This document shows, in pieces, positions 36,424 through 45,551 of a stretch of 64,000 nt of DNA. Made by a program: the position numbers and the translations under genes. The stretch's first letter is position 1. The number at the start of each line of letters is the position of its first letter. Source of the DNA: Pseudomonas huaxiensis (GTDB lineage: Bacteria; Pseudomonadota; Gammaproteobacteria; Pseudomonadales; Pseudomonadaceae); the NCBI RefSeq assembly GCF_003231275.1, contig NZ_QKVL01000019.1, forward strand, positions 57,186 through 121,185, given 5' to 3'. Below the pieces are notes generated by a model, which was not told the DNA's origin, ran no database searches, and worked only from the letters and a program-made list of their open reading frames with translations.

Positions 36424-37277
36424 ATGACCAGTCTGATCATTACCGCCACCATCGCCCTGTTTGTCCTCATCACCGTATTCAAGGGCGTACGCATCGTACC
36501 CCAGGGCGAGGAATGGATCGTCGAGCGCCTGGGCCGCTACCACACCACCCTCAAGCCGGGCCTGAACATCCTCATCCCGTACATGGACGTAGTGGCCTAC
36601 CGGCTGCCGACCAAGGACATCATCCTGGACGTGCAGCAGCAGGAAATCATCACCAAGGACAACGCCGTGATGTCGCCAACGCCCTGTGCTTCGCCAAGGT
36701 GGTGGACCCGCAGAAAGCCGCCTACGGCGTGGTGAACTACTCCTACGCGGTCACCAGCCTGACCATGACCTCGCTGCGCGCCATCGTCGGTGCCATGGAA
36801 CTGGACGAAGCGCTGTCCAGCCGCGAACAGATCAAGGCGCGTCTGCGCGACGCGATGTCGGAGCAGACCGAAGACTGGGGCATCACCGTGCGTTCGGTGG
36901 AAATCCAGGACATCAAGCCTTCGCCGAGCATGCAAACGGCCATGGAGCGCCAGGCCGCGGCCGAGCGTGAGCGTAAAGCCGACGTGACCCGCGCCGAAGG
37001 CGCCAAGCAGGCGGCGATCCTCGAAGCCCAGGCGCGCCAGGAGTCGGCCAAGCTCGACGCCGCCGCCCAGGTCAACCTGGCCGAGGCGTCGGCCCAGGCC
37101 ATCACCCTGGTCAAGAACGCCGTGGGCAATGACGTGACCCCGGCCATGTACCTGCTGGGCGAACGCTACATCAGCGCCATGGAAAGCCTCGCGGCCAGCA
37201 ACAACGCCAAACTGGTGGTGTTGCCGGCGGACCTGCAAGAGGCGGTCAGGGGCATGCTGGGTCGGGCGAAGGTCTGA
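36424..37277 (+). pseudogene. SPFH/stomatin (paraslipin) gene with a one-base frameshift
   Basis: Two adjacent frames together give a complete stomatin-like protein of about 284 residues. Frame one starts MTSLIITATIALFVLITV (membrane anchor) and reads through VPQGEEWIVERLGRYHTTLK to EIITKDNAV. Frame two then continues NALCFAKVVDPQKAAYGVVN to the end GMLGRAKV. Comparison with the family (DNAV-I-V-NAL-F) places a single-base loss between 36671 and 36672: GTGATGTCGCC would read GTGATCGTCGCC with one added C. Everything after the break is intact, so this is either a very recent mutation or a sequencing error. The partner nfeD is intact upstream. Confidence 0.88.
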
Positions 37278-37282
37278 ATCAA

Positions 37283-37305
37283 TGGGAGCTGGCTTGCCAG
37301 CTCCC
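37283..37305. repeat. Single REP palindrome (GGGAGCTGGCTTGCCAGCTCCC)-type
   Basis: A perfect GGGAGCTGGC / GCCAGCTCCC palindrome just after the frameshifted SPFH gene. It belongs to the GTGGGAGCTGGCTTGCCAGC family found at 42.4, 45.6, 50.4 and 61.9 kb, and may end the nfeD-SPFH transcript, though it has no T tract. Confidence 0.7.
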
Positions 37306-37409
37306 GCACCTTCCTAAAGCGGCTGCGACACTTCATCACACCCCCATTTTTTACATCCCCGGCGTCTTCTGGCTAAATAGCCATCATTCGAATCCCACCG
37401 GATCAACCC

Positions 37410-37790
37410 ATGCCCGCACAACGGCTCGCCTACGCCTGGATCGCCTGCTTCGCAGTGCTGTTCAATCTGCTGGCGATGCCGTTGTCCGCAAACGCCGCCA
37501 GGGCGCCCACCGAGCAACTACTGTGGGGCGCATTCTGTTCCACGGGCGGCACCAAGCTGATCGCGGTCTCTCTCGGCCAACCCGACCAGCAGAACGACGA
37601 CCACGCCGTGATGCAGCACTGCTGGTGCTGCTCCGGTGCCGCGCCCTTGCTGGCGTTGCCTGGCCAGGCGCCGCAACTGGTCCTGCCGACACATGCCTTC
37701 TCCACCCCGCTGGCCATTGCCCAGCCCGCCCAGCCCACGCCCCGTGAACTGTGGCCCTCGCTCAATCCCCGCGCCTCTCCCGCCGTTTGA
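37410..37790 (+). CDS. DUF2946 small exported protein (first copy)
   Basis: A 126-residue protein with a signal peptide or membrane anchor (residues 8-30, AYAWIACFAVLFNLLAMPLS). The remainder has the cysteines of the DUF2946 family: FCSTGG and HCWCCSG. Such genes usually lie beside copper uptake genes, as here, where a PCu(A)C chaperone follows after 49 bases. The Cys/His content suggests copper handling, but the function is not established. It is the first gene of the five-gene copper block. Confidence 0.78.
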   Translation: MPAQRLAYAWIACFAVLFNLLAMPLSANAARAPTEQLLWGAFCSTGGTKLIAVSLGQPDQQNDDHAVMQHCWCCSGAAPLLALPGQAPQLVLPTHAFSTPLAIAQPAQPTPRELWPSLNPRASPAV

Positions 37791-37839
37791 TTCACTACGC
37801 TGATACCTGCGAACAATCTGAATCGACCGGAGACTTTTC

Positions 37840-38319
37840 ATGCTCAAGAACGTCCTGATGCTGGCTGCCCTGCTGCTGCCCGCCAGCTTCGCCAGTGCCC
37901 ACGAATACACCAAGGGCGATCTGCATATCGCCCACCCGTGGTCGCTGCAACTGCCACCGAACGCACCCAACGTGGCGGCCTATTTCATCATCGACAACAA
38001 GGGCAAGCAGGACGACCGCCTGCTCAGCGTCGACACTCCGATCAGCGATCGCTCCGAGTTGCACGAGCACGTGATGACCGGCGACGTGATGCGCATGCAG
38101 CAAGTTCCCAACGTCGCCGTGCCGGCGGACGGCAAGGTGGTGTTCAGCCCGAGCGCCTACCACGTGATGATCATGCAGCCCAAGGACCGCAGCCTGCTCA
38201 GCGACGGCAAGCGCTTCCCGCTGACCCTGCATTTCGAAAAGGCCGGCGATATCACCGTCGAAGTCGCGGTGCAAAAGCAGCCGCCTGAAGGCAGCGACGA
38301 GCACCAGCACCAGCACTGA
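37840..38319 (+). CDS. Periplasmic copper chaperone PCu(A)C
   Basis: A 159-residue exported Cu(I) carrier. Signal peptide (MLKNVLMLAALLLPASFASA) then a cupredoxin-like domain. The copper ligands fit the H(M)X10MX21HXM pattern: ELHEHVMTGDVMRMQQ and AYHVMIM. The tail is His-rich (SDEHQHQH), an extra possible metal site. PCu(A)C proteins deliver copper to cytochrome oxidase. Placed between two DUF2946 genes and just before oprC. Confidence 0.93.
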   Translation: MLKNVLMLAALLLPASFASAHEYTKGDLHIAHPWSLQLPPNAPNVAAYFIIDNKGKQDDRLLSVDTPISDRSELHEHVMTGDVMRMQQVPNVAVPADGKVVFSPSAYHVMIMQPKDRSLLSDGKRFPLTLHFEKAGDITVEVAVQKQPPEGSDEHQHQH

Positions 38320-38338
38320 TCCCTGAGCGCCGCTCGCC

Positions 38339-38773
38339 ATGAGCCTCGCCCGTACCGGACGCCACCGGCCCCCGCACCCTGACCACAGGACACTGCGCGC
38401 GAGCTGGCTGAGCCTGTTCGCCATGCTGATGATCTTTATCGGACCACTGGTTTCCCAGTCGATGCCGATGGATCACAGCACCTCCATGTCGATGAACATG
38501 GACATGGGCGCAGGCACGGACGACACGGCGGACCATCACGGCGATGCGCACCATGGCGGCGGCGATTCGTCGCTGCACGTCATGTGGGAGAAGTGCGGCT
38601 ATTGCAGCCTGTTCTTCCATTGCCCGGCACTGCCGCAGCACCTGAGCCTGCTCAACAGCGAGGCCGTCCCGGCCAGCCACCGCCTTGTCGTTCTTCCCCG
38701 CCAGGGCCATCCGCGTCCGGCGTTCTTCCCCGGCGCCCGCAGCCGCGCGCCACCTTCCCGCAACGTCGTCTGA
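38339..38773 (+). CDS. DUF2946 protein with Met/His-rich segment (second copy)
   Basis: A 144-residue protein. One N-terminal hydrophobic helix (WLSLFAMLMIFIGPLVSQ) is followed by an exported stretch rich in Met and His (MPMDHSTSMSMNMDMG, DDTADHHGDAHHGGG), a classic copper-binding composition, and then the DUF2946 cysteines KCGYCSLFFHCPALP. It begins 19 bases after the PCu(A)C gene and precedes oprC by 79 bases. It differs from the first DUF2946 protein in the block, so they are not a recent duplication. Confidence 0.78.
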   Translation: MSLARTGRHRPPHPDHRTLRASWLSLFAMLMIFIGPLVSQSMPMDHSTSMSMNMDMGAGTDDTADHHGDAHHGGGDSSLHVMWEKCGYCSLFFHCPALPQHLSLLNSEAVPASHRLVVLPRQGHPRPAFFPGARSRAPPSRNVV

Positions 38774-38852
38774 ACATTCCGAAACAGCGCTCGTCTCCGG
38801 CCAATCGCCGCGTGCGCGCGCACCTTCATGACTGATCGATGTTGGAAGACCT

Positions 38853-40931
38853 ATGTCCAGCTCCACCCCTGTCTATCGTTTGTCCCTGCGCGGGACCATT
38901 GCGCTGCTGTGCGGCAGCCTCTTCGTTCCCGCTGCCCTGGCCGCGGAAACCGGCCACGAAGGCCATGACCACGGCCAGCCGGAACTCAGCCCCACAGTCA
39001 TTACCGCGGTGGCGCCCAGTTCGCCGCTGACCGTGATCACCAACCCCAAGGACCCACGCCAGCCCGTGCCGGCCAGCGACGGTGCCGACTACCTGAAGAC
39101 CATCCCCGGTTTCTCGGCGATCCGCTCCGGCGGCACCAACGGCGACCCGGTACTGCGCGGCATGTTCGGCTCGCGGCTGAACATCCTCACCAACGGCGGC
39201 CTGATGCTCGGCGCCTGCCCGAACCGCATGGATGCGCCGACCTCCTACATCTCCCCGGAAACCTACGACCGCCTGACCGTGATCAAGGGCCCGCAAAGCG
39301 TGCAGTGGGGCCCGGGCGCGTCCGCCGGGACGATCCTCTTCGACCGCGAGCCGGAGAAATTCGGCGAACTCGGCACCCGGGTCAACGCCAGCCTGCTGGC
39401 CGGTTCCAATGGCCGTTTCGACAAGGTGCTGGATGCCGCCGCCGGTGGCAGCCAGGGCTACGTACGCTTCGTCGGCAACCAGTCGCGCTCCGACGACTAT
39501 GAAGACGGCCACGGCGACACCGTGCCGTCGAAATGGGACAAGTGGAACGGCGACGTCGCCGTCGGCTGGACCCCGGACAGCGACACCCTGCTGGAACTGA
39601 CCGCCGGCCGCGGCGACGGCGAGGCCCGCTACGCAGGGCGTGGCATGGACGGCTCGCAGTTCAAGCGCGAAAGCCTCGGCCTGCGTTTCGAGAAGTCCAA
39701 TATCGGCGAGGTCTTCGACAAGCTCGAAGCGCAGGTCTACTACAACTATGCCGACCACGTGATGGACAACTACAGCCTGCGTACAACGTCTGGCACCGGA
39801 ATGATGGCCGGCCCCATGGCCAGCAACGTCGACCGCCGCACCATGGGCGCGCGCATCAAGGGCACCTGGCGCTGGGAGGACGTGACCCTGGTCAGCGGCA
39901 TCGACGCGCAGACCAACGAACACCGCCAGCGCACCGGCATGGGCGTCAACACCTATGGCAACCAGCCCTGGACCAAGGACGCCGACTTCCACAACTACGG
40001 CGTGTTCGGCGAGCTGACCTGGGAACTGGACAGCCAGGACCGCCTGGTCAGCGGCGCGCGGCTGGACCGTGCCTCGGCCAAGGACTTCCGCAAGACCCGC
40101 GGTTCGGGAATGATGGTCATGCCCAACCCGACCGTCGGCAACACCCGCGCCGACACCCTGCCCAGCGGCTTCCTGCGCTACGAGCACGATCTGGTCGACG
40201 CACCGGCCACCGCCTATGTCGGCATTGGCCATGTGCAGCGTTTCCCCGATTACTGGGAGCTGTTCTCGCCGACCTTCGGCCCGGCCGGCTCGGTCAATGC
40301 CTTCGATGCGATCAAGCCGGAGAAGACCACGCAACTGGACTTCGGCATCCAGTACAAAACCGAAGACCTCGAAGCCTGGGCCTCGGGCTATGTCGGCCAG
40401 GTGCGCGACTTCATCCTCTACGACTACACCGCTGGCACCAGCGTCTCCCGCGCCGGCAACGTCGACGCGCGGATCATGGGTGGCGAACTGGGTGTCGCCT
40501 ATCAACTGACCAGCAACTGGAAGGCCGATGCGACCCTGGCCTACGCCTGGGGCAAGAACAGCAGCGACGGTTCGGCCCTGCCGCAGATGCCACCACTGGA
40601 AAGCCGCCTCGGCCTGACCTACAGCGAATCTGACTGGAGTGCCGGCGCCCTGTGGCGACTGGTCTCGGCGCAGAACCGCATCTCGGAAAACTACGGCAAC
40701 ATCGTTGGCAAGGACTTCGAGAAAACCGGCGGTTTCGGCGTGTTCTCGCTCAACGGCGCCTATCGTGTGAGCAAGAACCTCAAGCTCAGCGCAGGCGTCG
40801 ACAACCTGTTCGACAAAGCCTACGCCGAACACCTGAACCTGGCGGGCAACGCCGGCTTCGGTTACTCGGGCTTTGAGCCCGTCAGTGAGCCGGGGCGCAC
40901 GTTCTGGACCAAGGTCGACGTGAGTTTCTGA
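38853..40931 (+). CDS. oprC: TonB-dependent copper receptor OprC
   Basis: A 692-residue outer-membrane protein. Signal peptide (ending VPAALAAE), then a His-rich start (GHEGHDHG), a plug domain (GADYLKTIPGFSAIRSGGTN, DPVLRGMFGSRLNILTNGG, DRLTVIKGPQSVQWGPGASAG) and a 22-strand barrel ending with the aromatic FWTKVDVSF. The order and sequences, including GACPNRMDAPTSYISPE, match OprC, which imports copper and is repressed by high copper. No copper-binding regulator gene is in the block. Followed by a PepSY protein after 49 bases. Confidence 0.95.
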   Translation: MSSSTPVYRLSLRGTIALLCGSLFVPAALAAETGHEGHDHGQPELSPTVITAVAPSSPLTVITNPKDPRQPVPASDGADYLKTIPGFSAIRSGGTNGDPVLRGMFGSRLNILTNGGLMLGACPNRMDAPTSYISPETYDRLTVIKGPQSVQWGPGASAGTILFDREPEKFGELGTRVNASLLAGSNGRFDKVLDAAAGGSQGYVRFVGNQSRSDDYEDGHGDTVPSKWDKWNGDVAVGWTPDSDTLLELTAGRGDGEARYAGRGMDGSQFKRESLGLRFEKSNIGEVFDKLEAQVYYNYADHVMDNYSLRTTSGTGMMAGPMASNVDRRTMGARIKGTWRWEDVTLVSGIDAQTNEHRQRTGMGVNTYGNQPWTKDADFHNYGVFGELTWELDSQDRLVSGARLDRASAKDFRKTRGSGMMVMPNPTVGNTRADTLPSGFLRYEHDLVDAPATAYVGIGHVQRFPDYWELFSPTFGPAGSVNAFDAIKPEKTTQLDFGIQYKTEDLEAWASGYVGQVRDFILYDYTAGTSVSRAGNVDARIMGGELGVAYQLTSNWKADATLAYAWGKNSSDGSALPQMPPLESRLGLTYSESDWSAGALWRLVSAQNRISENYGNIVGKDFEKTGGFGVFSLNGAYRVSKNLKLSAGVDNLFDKAYAEHLNLAGNAGFGYSGFEPVSEPGRTFWTKVDVSF

Positions 40932-40980
40932 CCCAACCCGGGCGCGGCCAGTCGCCGCGCCCATCACCTGGGAGAGCTCC

Positions 40981-42348
40981 ATGAGCAAACCTTCGTTTTC
41001 TTTCTACAACCTGGCCTGGCGCTGGCATTTCTATGCCGGGTTGTTCGTGGCGCCGTTCATGATCCTGCTGGCGATCACCGGGATCATCTACCTGTTCAAG
41101 CCGCAGCTTGATCCGCTGATGTACCGCTCGCTGATGGTGGTCGAGGCCGGTCACCACCGGCATGGCGCCGACCACCTGCTGCACACCGTGAAGGCCGCTT
41201 ATCCACAGGGACAGATCAGCCAGTACCTGCCGGCGCCGGCCGCCGACCGCAGCGCGCAGTTCGTGGTCAAGGACAGCGGGCAGGAACTGAACGTGTTCGT
41301 CGACCCGTACACCGGCACGCTGCTCGGCGCGCAGGATGCCAAGAGCAACCTGCAGGCCGTGGCCCGCGCGCTGCACGGCGAACTGATGATCGGCACCACG
41401 GGCGACCGCCTGGTGGAACTGGCCGCGGGCTGGGGCATCGTCCTGGTGGTGTCCGGCCTGTATCTGTGGTGGCCGCGAGGCGGGCGCATGGCCGGCGTGT
41501 TATGGCCGCGCCTGAGCGCCCGCGGACGTCTGCTCTGGCGTGACCTGCATGCGGTCAGCGGATTCTGGGGGGCGCTGGTCTTGTTGCTGATGCTGCTCAG
41601 CGGCATGACCTGGACCGGCTTCTGGGGCAAGCAATACGCCGACCTGTGGAACCGCTTTCCGGCAGCAATGTGGAACGACGTGCCGACCTCCGACCAGGAA
41701 GCCCGCACCCTCAACTCCGCCGCCCGCCAGACCGTGCCCTGGGCGGTGGAAAACACTCCGATGCCGCAGTCGTCCGGCGCCCATGCCGAGCACCAGGGTC
41801 ATATGGCGATGGACAGCGCTCCCGCCGCGCCGCAGATCAGCCTGCAACAGGTCGAGGATCTGGCCAACGAGCGCGGCGTCGAGCCCGGTTACAGCATCAC
41901 TCCGCCGACCACCGCCAGCGGCGTGTTCACCATTGCCGTATTCGCCGACGACCCGCGCAACGACGCCACCCTGCATGTCGATCAATACACCGGCAAGGTG
42001 CTGGTGGACGTGCGCTGGAAGGACTACAGCCCGGTGGCCCGGGCCACGGAACTGGGGGTCATGCTGCATGAAGGCAAGATGTTCGGTTGGTTCAACCAGA
42101 TGCTGATCCTGCTGATCTGCCTGATGGTCCTGCTGGGCTCGGTCAGCGGCCTGGTGATGTGGTGGAAACGCCGCCCCGAAGGCGGCCTCGGCGTACCGCC
42201 ACTGCGTCATGACCTGCCACGTTGGAAGACCGCCACGGTGGTCATGCTGGTGCTGGGCGTAGCATTTCCGCTGGTGGGGGTGTCGATGCTGGTGGTGTGG
42301 GGGTTGGATAAAGTGTTCGGGAGGCGGTTGTTGGCGGCGCGGGCGTGA
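40981..42348 (+). CDS. PepSY-associated transmembrane protein
   Basis: A 455-residue inner-membrane protein. Four hydrophobic segments: near residues 15-37 (HFYAGLFVAPFMILLAITGI), 145-165 (GWGIVLVVSGLYLWW), 195-212 and 360-385, with a last helix at 415-440. Two PepSY-like periplasmic parts lie between them (TLLGAQDAKSNLQAVARALHGELMIG and DQYTGKVLVDVRWKDYSPVA). His pairs near the helices (ALHGE, VMLHEGKM) could bind haem, as in iron/copper-reducing PepSY proteins. A His/Met-rich loop (SGAHAEHQGHMAMD) suits copper. It probably acts with OprC; a reductase role is inference. Confidence 0.85.
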   Translation: MSKPSFSFYNLAWRWHFYAGLFVAPFMILLAITGIIYLFKPQLDPLMYRSLMVVEAGHHRHGADHLLHTVKAAYPQGQISQYLPAPAADRSAQFVVKDSGQELNVFVDPYTGTLLGAQDAKSNLQAVARALHGELMIGTTGDRLVELAAGWGIVLVVSGLYLWWPRGGRMAGVLWPRLSARGRLLWRDLHAVSGFWGALVLLLMLLSGMTWTGFWGKQYADLWNRFPAAMWNDVPTSDQEARTLNSAARQTVPWAVENTPMPQSSGAHAEHQGHMAMDSAPAAPQISLQQVEDLANERGVEPGYSITPPTTASGVFTIAVFADDPRNDATLHVDQYTGKVLVDVRWKDYSPVARATELGVMLHEGKMFGWFNQMLILLICLMVLLGSVSGLVMWWKRRPEGGLGVPPLRHDLPRWKTATVVMLVLGVAFPLVGVSMLVVWGLDKVFGRRLLAARA

Positions 42349-42383
42349 TGCCGTCGCCTCCATTGGGGGCAAGGCGGCGCTCC

Positions 42384-42443
42384 GCTTGCCAGCGATGACG
42401 GTGGTGAACTGATGGGCGCCATCGCTGGCAAGCCAGCTCCCAC
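42384..42443. repeat. REP pair (GCTTGCCAGCGAT family)
   Basis: Inverted cores GCTTGCCAGCGAT and ATCGCTGGCAAGC, the second extended by CAGCTCCCAC, about 24 bases apart. It lies between the PepSY gene and cycA, before the cycA leader. Confidence 0.75.
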
Positions 42444-42560
42444 AAAAGCAGGGCATGCACCTAAAGTCGAGTCACTTTGCCGCGTCTACCCTGCGGCTTT
42501 GCGTGTTAGCCTAGCCGCCGCTTCACGCACAAGAAGACTGCAATTTATGGAATGCATGCA

Positions 42561-43967
42561 ATGAATCAAGACCTCACAAAGGACTCGCAGGAACACCACC
42601 TGCAACGCAATCTGACCAACCGCCACATCCAGTTGATTGCCATCGGCGGTGCCATCGGTACCGGCCTGTTCATGGGTTCGGGCAAGACCATCAGTCTTGC
42701 CGGCCCGTCGATCATTTTCGTCTACATGATCATCGGCTTCATGCTGTTCTTCGTCATGCGGGCGATGGGCGAGCTGCTGCTGTCGAACCTCAACTACAAA
42801 TCCTTCATCGACTTCTCCGCCGATCTGCTTGGCCCCTGGGCCGGCTATTTCACGGGCTGGACCTACTGGTTCTGCTGGATCATCACCGGCATCGCCGACG
42901 TGATCGCCATCGCGGCTTACTCACAGTTCTGGTTCCCCGACCTGCCGCAATGGATACCGGCGCTGGCCTGCGTCGGCGTGCTGCTGTCGCTGAACCTGAT
43001 CACCGTGAAAATGTTCGGCGAGATCGAGTTCTGGTTCGCGATGATCAAGATCGTCGCCATCCTCGGCTTGATCGGTACCGGCCTGTACATGGTGTTCAGC
43101 GGCTTCCAGTCGCCCACCGGGACCACCGCCAGCTTCGCCCACCTGTGGAATGACGAGGGCATGTTCCCCCACGGGCTGATGGGCTTCTTCGCCGGATTCC
43201 AGATTGCCGTGTTCGCCTTCGTCGGTATCGAGCTGGTGGGTACCACTGCCGCCGAAGCCAAGGACCCGGAGCGCACCCTGCCACGGGCGATCAACTCCAT
43301 CCCGCTGCGGATCATCATGTTCTACGTCTTCGCCCTGATCGCCATCATGGCGGTGACCCCGTGGCGTGACGTGGTGCCAGGCAAGAGCCCGTTCGTGGAA
43401 CTGTTCATCCTCGCCGGCCTGCCGGCCGCCGCCGCGGTGATCAACTTCGTGGTGCTCACGTCCGCCGCCTCGTCGGCCAACAGCGGCGTGTTTTCCACCA
43501 GCCGGATGCTGTTCGGCCTGGCTCAGGAAGGCGACGCGCCCAAGGCGTTCGAAAAACTCTCCAGCCGTGACGTGCCGGCCAACGGCCTGTACTTCTCCTG
43601 CACCTGCCTGCTGCTGGGTGCTGCGCTGATGTACGTGATCCCGGACCTGATCGAGGCGTTCACCCTGGTCACCACCGTCTCGGCGATCCTGTTCATGTTC
43701 GTCTGGTCGCTGATCCTGCTGTCGTACCTGAAGTACCGCACGCACCGCGCCGCGCTGCATGAGGCGTCGAAGTACAAGATGCCTGGCGGTCGCTTCATGT
43801 GCTGGGCGTGCCTGGTGTTCTTCGCCGCGATCCTGGTGCTGCTGAGCTTCGAGACCGACACCCGTCAGGCGCTGATCGTCACGCCGCTGTGGTTCGTGTT
43901 GCTCACCGTGACCTATCAGTTCGTGCGCAACAGGCGCCATCCGCGCACTGCGGTGCGAGGCAACTGA
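42561..43967 (+). CDS. cycA: D-serine/D-alanine/glycine permease CycA
   Basis: A 468-residue APC-family transporter with 12 helices. Sequence is close to E. coli CycA through the whole length: NRHIQLIAIGGAIGTGLFMG, DLLGPWAGYFTGWTYWFCW, QIAVFAFVGIELVGTTAAEA, VLTSAASSANSGVFSTSRML and DTRQALIVTPLWF. It imports glycine, D-alanine, D-serine and cycloserine by proton symport. The ATG at 42561 was taken because TGGA lies about nine bases before it; an in-frame ATG at 42552 would add three residues. A terminator follows. Confidence 0.94.
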   Translation: MNQDLTKDSQEHHLQRNLTNRHIQLIAIGGAIGTGLFMGSGKTISLAGPSIIFVYMIIGFMLFFVMRAMGELLLSNLNYKSFIDFSADLLGPWAGYFTGWTYWFCWIITGIADVIAIAAYSQFWFPDLPQWIPALACVGVLLSLNLITVKMFGEIEFWFAMIKIVAILGLIGTGLYMVFSGFQSPTGTTASFAHLWNDEGMFPHGLMGFFAGFQIAVFAFVGIELVGTTAAEAKDPERTLPRAINSIPLRIIMFYVFALIAIMAVTPWRDVVPGKSPFVELFILAGLPAAAAVINFVVLTSAASSANSGVFSTSRMLFGLAQEGDAPKAFEKLSSRDVPANGLYFSCTCLLLGAALMYVIPDLIEAFTLVTTVSAILFMFVWSLILLSYLKYRTHRAALHEASKYKMPGGRFMCWACLVFFAAILVLLSFETDTRQALIVTPLWFVLLTVTYQFVRNRRHPRTAVRGN

Positions 43968-43978
43968 TAGCGTTATCG

Positions 43979-44005
43979 AAGGGGCCATCCGGCCCCTTTT
44001 TTTCG
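43979..44005 (+). terminator. Intrinsic terminator after cycA
   Basis: Stem AAGGGGCC / GGCCCCTT with a four-base loop, followed by a run of T. It lies 11 bases after the cycA stop. The rest of the gap to urtA (43968-44279) holds a REPIN at 44063-44175 and the urtA leader. Confidence 0.92.
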
Positions 44006-44062
44006 CCTCATTGCTGTGCATCGGATTGATGCGTGGCACCAGTCTGGCTCTTCGTTCCCGGA

Positions 44063-44175
44063 CCTGCGTTGCGGTCCATCGCGAGCAAGCTCGCTCCTAC
44101 GGGGCAACGCGCAACCCGCGAGCTAGCGCCTCTCCTTGTAGGAGCGAGCTTGCTCGCGATGGACCGCAACGCAGG
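44063..44175. repeat. REPIN with perfect 37-bp arms
   Basis: Bases 44063-44099 and 44139-44175 are exact reverse complements over 37 bases. Each arm carries the TAGGAGCGAGCTTGCTCGCG core plus a flank (GATGGACCGCAACGCAGG) that is not part of the general REP consensus. The 39-base spacer holds a weaker repeat (ACCCGCGAGCTAGCGCC). Exact arm identity suggests recent formation or recombination. It lies between the cycA terminator and urtA. Confidence 0.9.
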
Positions 44176-44279
44176 CCCGAAACACCAGCGCCGCCACTTG
44201 TACACAAGACGGCACACCACTTGCAAAAGCCCTTTCCGCGAGTCGCCAACACCCAAGAACTCAACGGAGAGAGAGCACC

Positions 44280-45545
44280 ATGAAGCGTCGTAGTCTGATC
44301 AAGGCCTTTACCCTCAGTGCATCCATTGCCGCGATGGGCATGAGCTGGACCCTGCAGGCCGCCGAGACCATCAAGGTCGGCATTCTGCATTCGCTGTCGG
44401 GCACCATGGCGATCTCCGAAACCTCGCTCAAGGACATGGCCCTCATGACCATCGAGCAGATCAACGCCAAGGGCGGCGTCAACGGCAAGATGCTGGAAGC
44501 GGTGGTGGTGGACCCGGCGTCGAACTGGCCGCTGTTCGCCGAGAAGAGCCGGCAACTGCTGACCCAGGACAAGGTGGCCGTGGTGTTCGGCTGCTGGACC
44601 TCGGTGTCGCGCAAGTCGGTGCTGCCGGTGTTCGAAGAACTCAACGGGCTGCTGTTCTACCCGGTGCAGTACGAAGGTGAAGAGATGTCGCCTAACGTGT
44701 TCTACACCGGCGCGGCGCCGAACCAGCAGGCCATTCCGGCGGTGGAATACCTGATGAGCGAAGAAGGCGGCGCAGCCAAGCGCTACTTCCTGCTCGGCAC
44801 CGACTACGTCTACCCGCGCACCACCAACAAGATCCTGCGCGCGTTCCTGCACTCCAAAGGCGTGGCCGACAAGGACATCGAAGAGGTCTACACGCCGTTC
44901 GGCCACAGCGATTACCAGACCATCGTGGCGAACATCAAGAAGTTCTCCGCCGGTGGCAAGACTGCGGTCATCTCCACGGTCAACGGCGACTCCAACGTGC
45001 CCTTCTACAAAGAACTGGCCAACCAGGGCCTGAAAGCTACCGACGTACCAGTGGTGGCGTTCTCGGTAGGCGAGGAAGAACTGCGCGGTATCGACACCAA
45101 GCCGCTGGTTGGCCATCTGGCAGCGTGGAACTACTTCGAGTCGGTGGAGAACCCGGTCAATACCCAGTTCGTGGCTGACTGGAAAGCCTACGCCAAAGCC
45201 AAGAACCTGCCGGGCGCGGACAAGGCCGTGACCAACGATCCGATGGAAGCCACCTACGTCGGCATTCACATGTGGGCGCAGGCGGCCGAGAAGGCCAAGT
45301 CCACCGATGTCGACAAGGTCCGCGCGGCCCTGGCCGACCAGAGCTTCAAGGCGCCGTCCGGCTTCACCCTGACCATGGACAAGACCAACCACCACCTGCA
45401 CAAGCCAGTGATGATCGGCGAAATCCAGGACGACGGTCAGTTCAACGTGGTCTGGCAGACCGAGGCGCCGCTGCGTGCCCAGCCGTGGAGCCCGTTCATT
45501 CCGGGTAACGACAAGCGGCCGGATTATGCGGTGAAGGGCAACTGA
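44280..45545 (+). CDS. urtA: Urea ABC transporter substrate-binding protein
   Basis: A 421-residue periplasmic binding protein. Signal peptide MKRRSLIKAFTLSASIAAMG, then the UrtA/FmdD pattern: TIKVGILHSLSGTMAISETS, VVFGCWTSVSRKSVLPVFEE, LNGLLFYPVQYEGEEMSPN and GTDYVYPRTTNKILRAFL. It binds urea for the UrtBCDE transporter, usually induced under nitrogen limitation. It is first in the operon but is separated from urtB by a 71-base REPIN, which may favour higher expression of UrtA than of the membrane parts. Confidence 0.95.
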   Translation: MKRRSLIKAFTLSASIAAMGMSWTLQAAETIKVGILHSLSGTMAISETSLKDMALMTIEQINAKGGVNGKMLEAVVVDPASNWPLFAEKSRQLLTQDKVAVVFGCWTSVSRKSVLPVFEELNGLLFYPVQYEGEEMSPNVFYTGAAPNQQAIPAVEYLMSEEGGAAKRYFLLGTDYVYPRTTNKILRAFLHSKGVADKDIEEVYTPFGHSDYQTIVANIKKFSAGGKTAVISTVNGDSNVPFYKELANQGLKATDVPVVAFSVGEEELRGIDTKPLVGHLAAWNYFESVENPVNTQFVADWKAYAKAKNLPGADKAVTNDPMEATYVGIHMWAQAAEKAKSTDVDKVRAALADQSFKAPSGFTLTMDKTNHHLHKPVMIGEIQDDGQFNVVWQTEAPLRAQPWSPFIPGNDKRPDYAVKGN

Positions 45546-45551
45546 TCTCCT

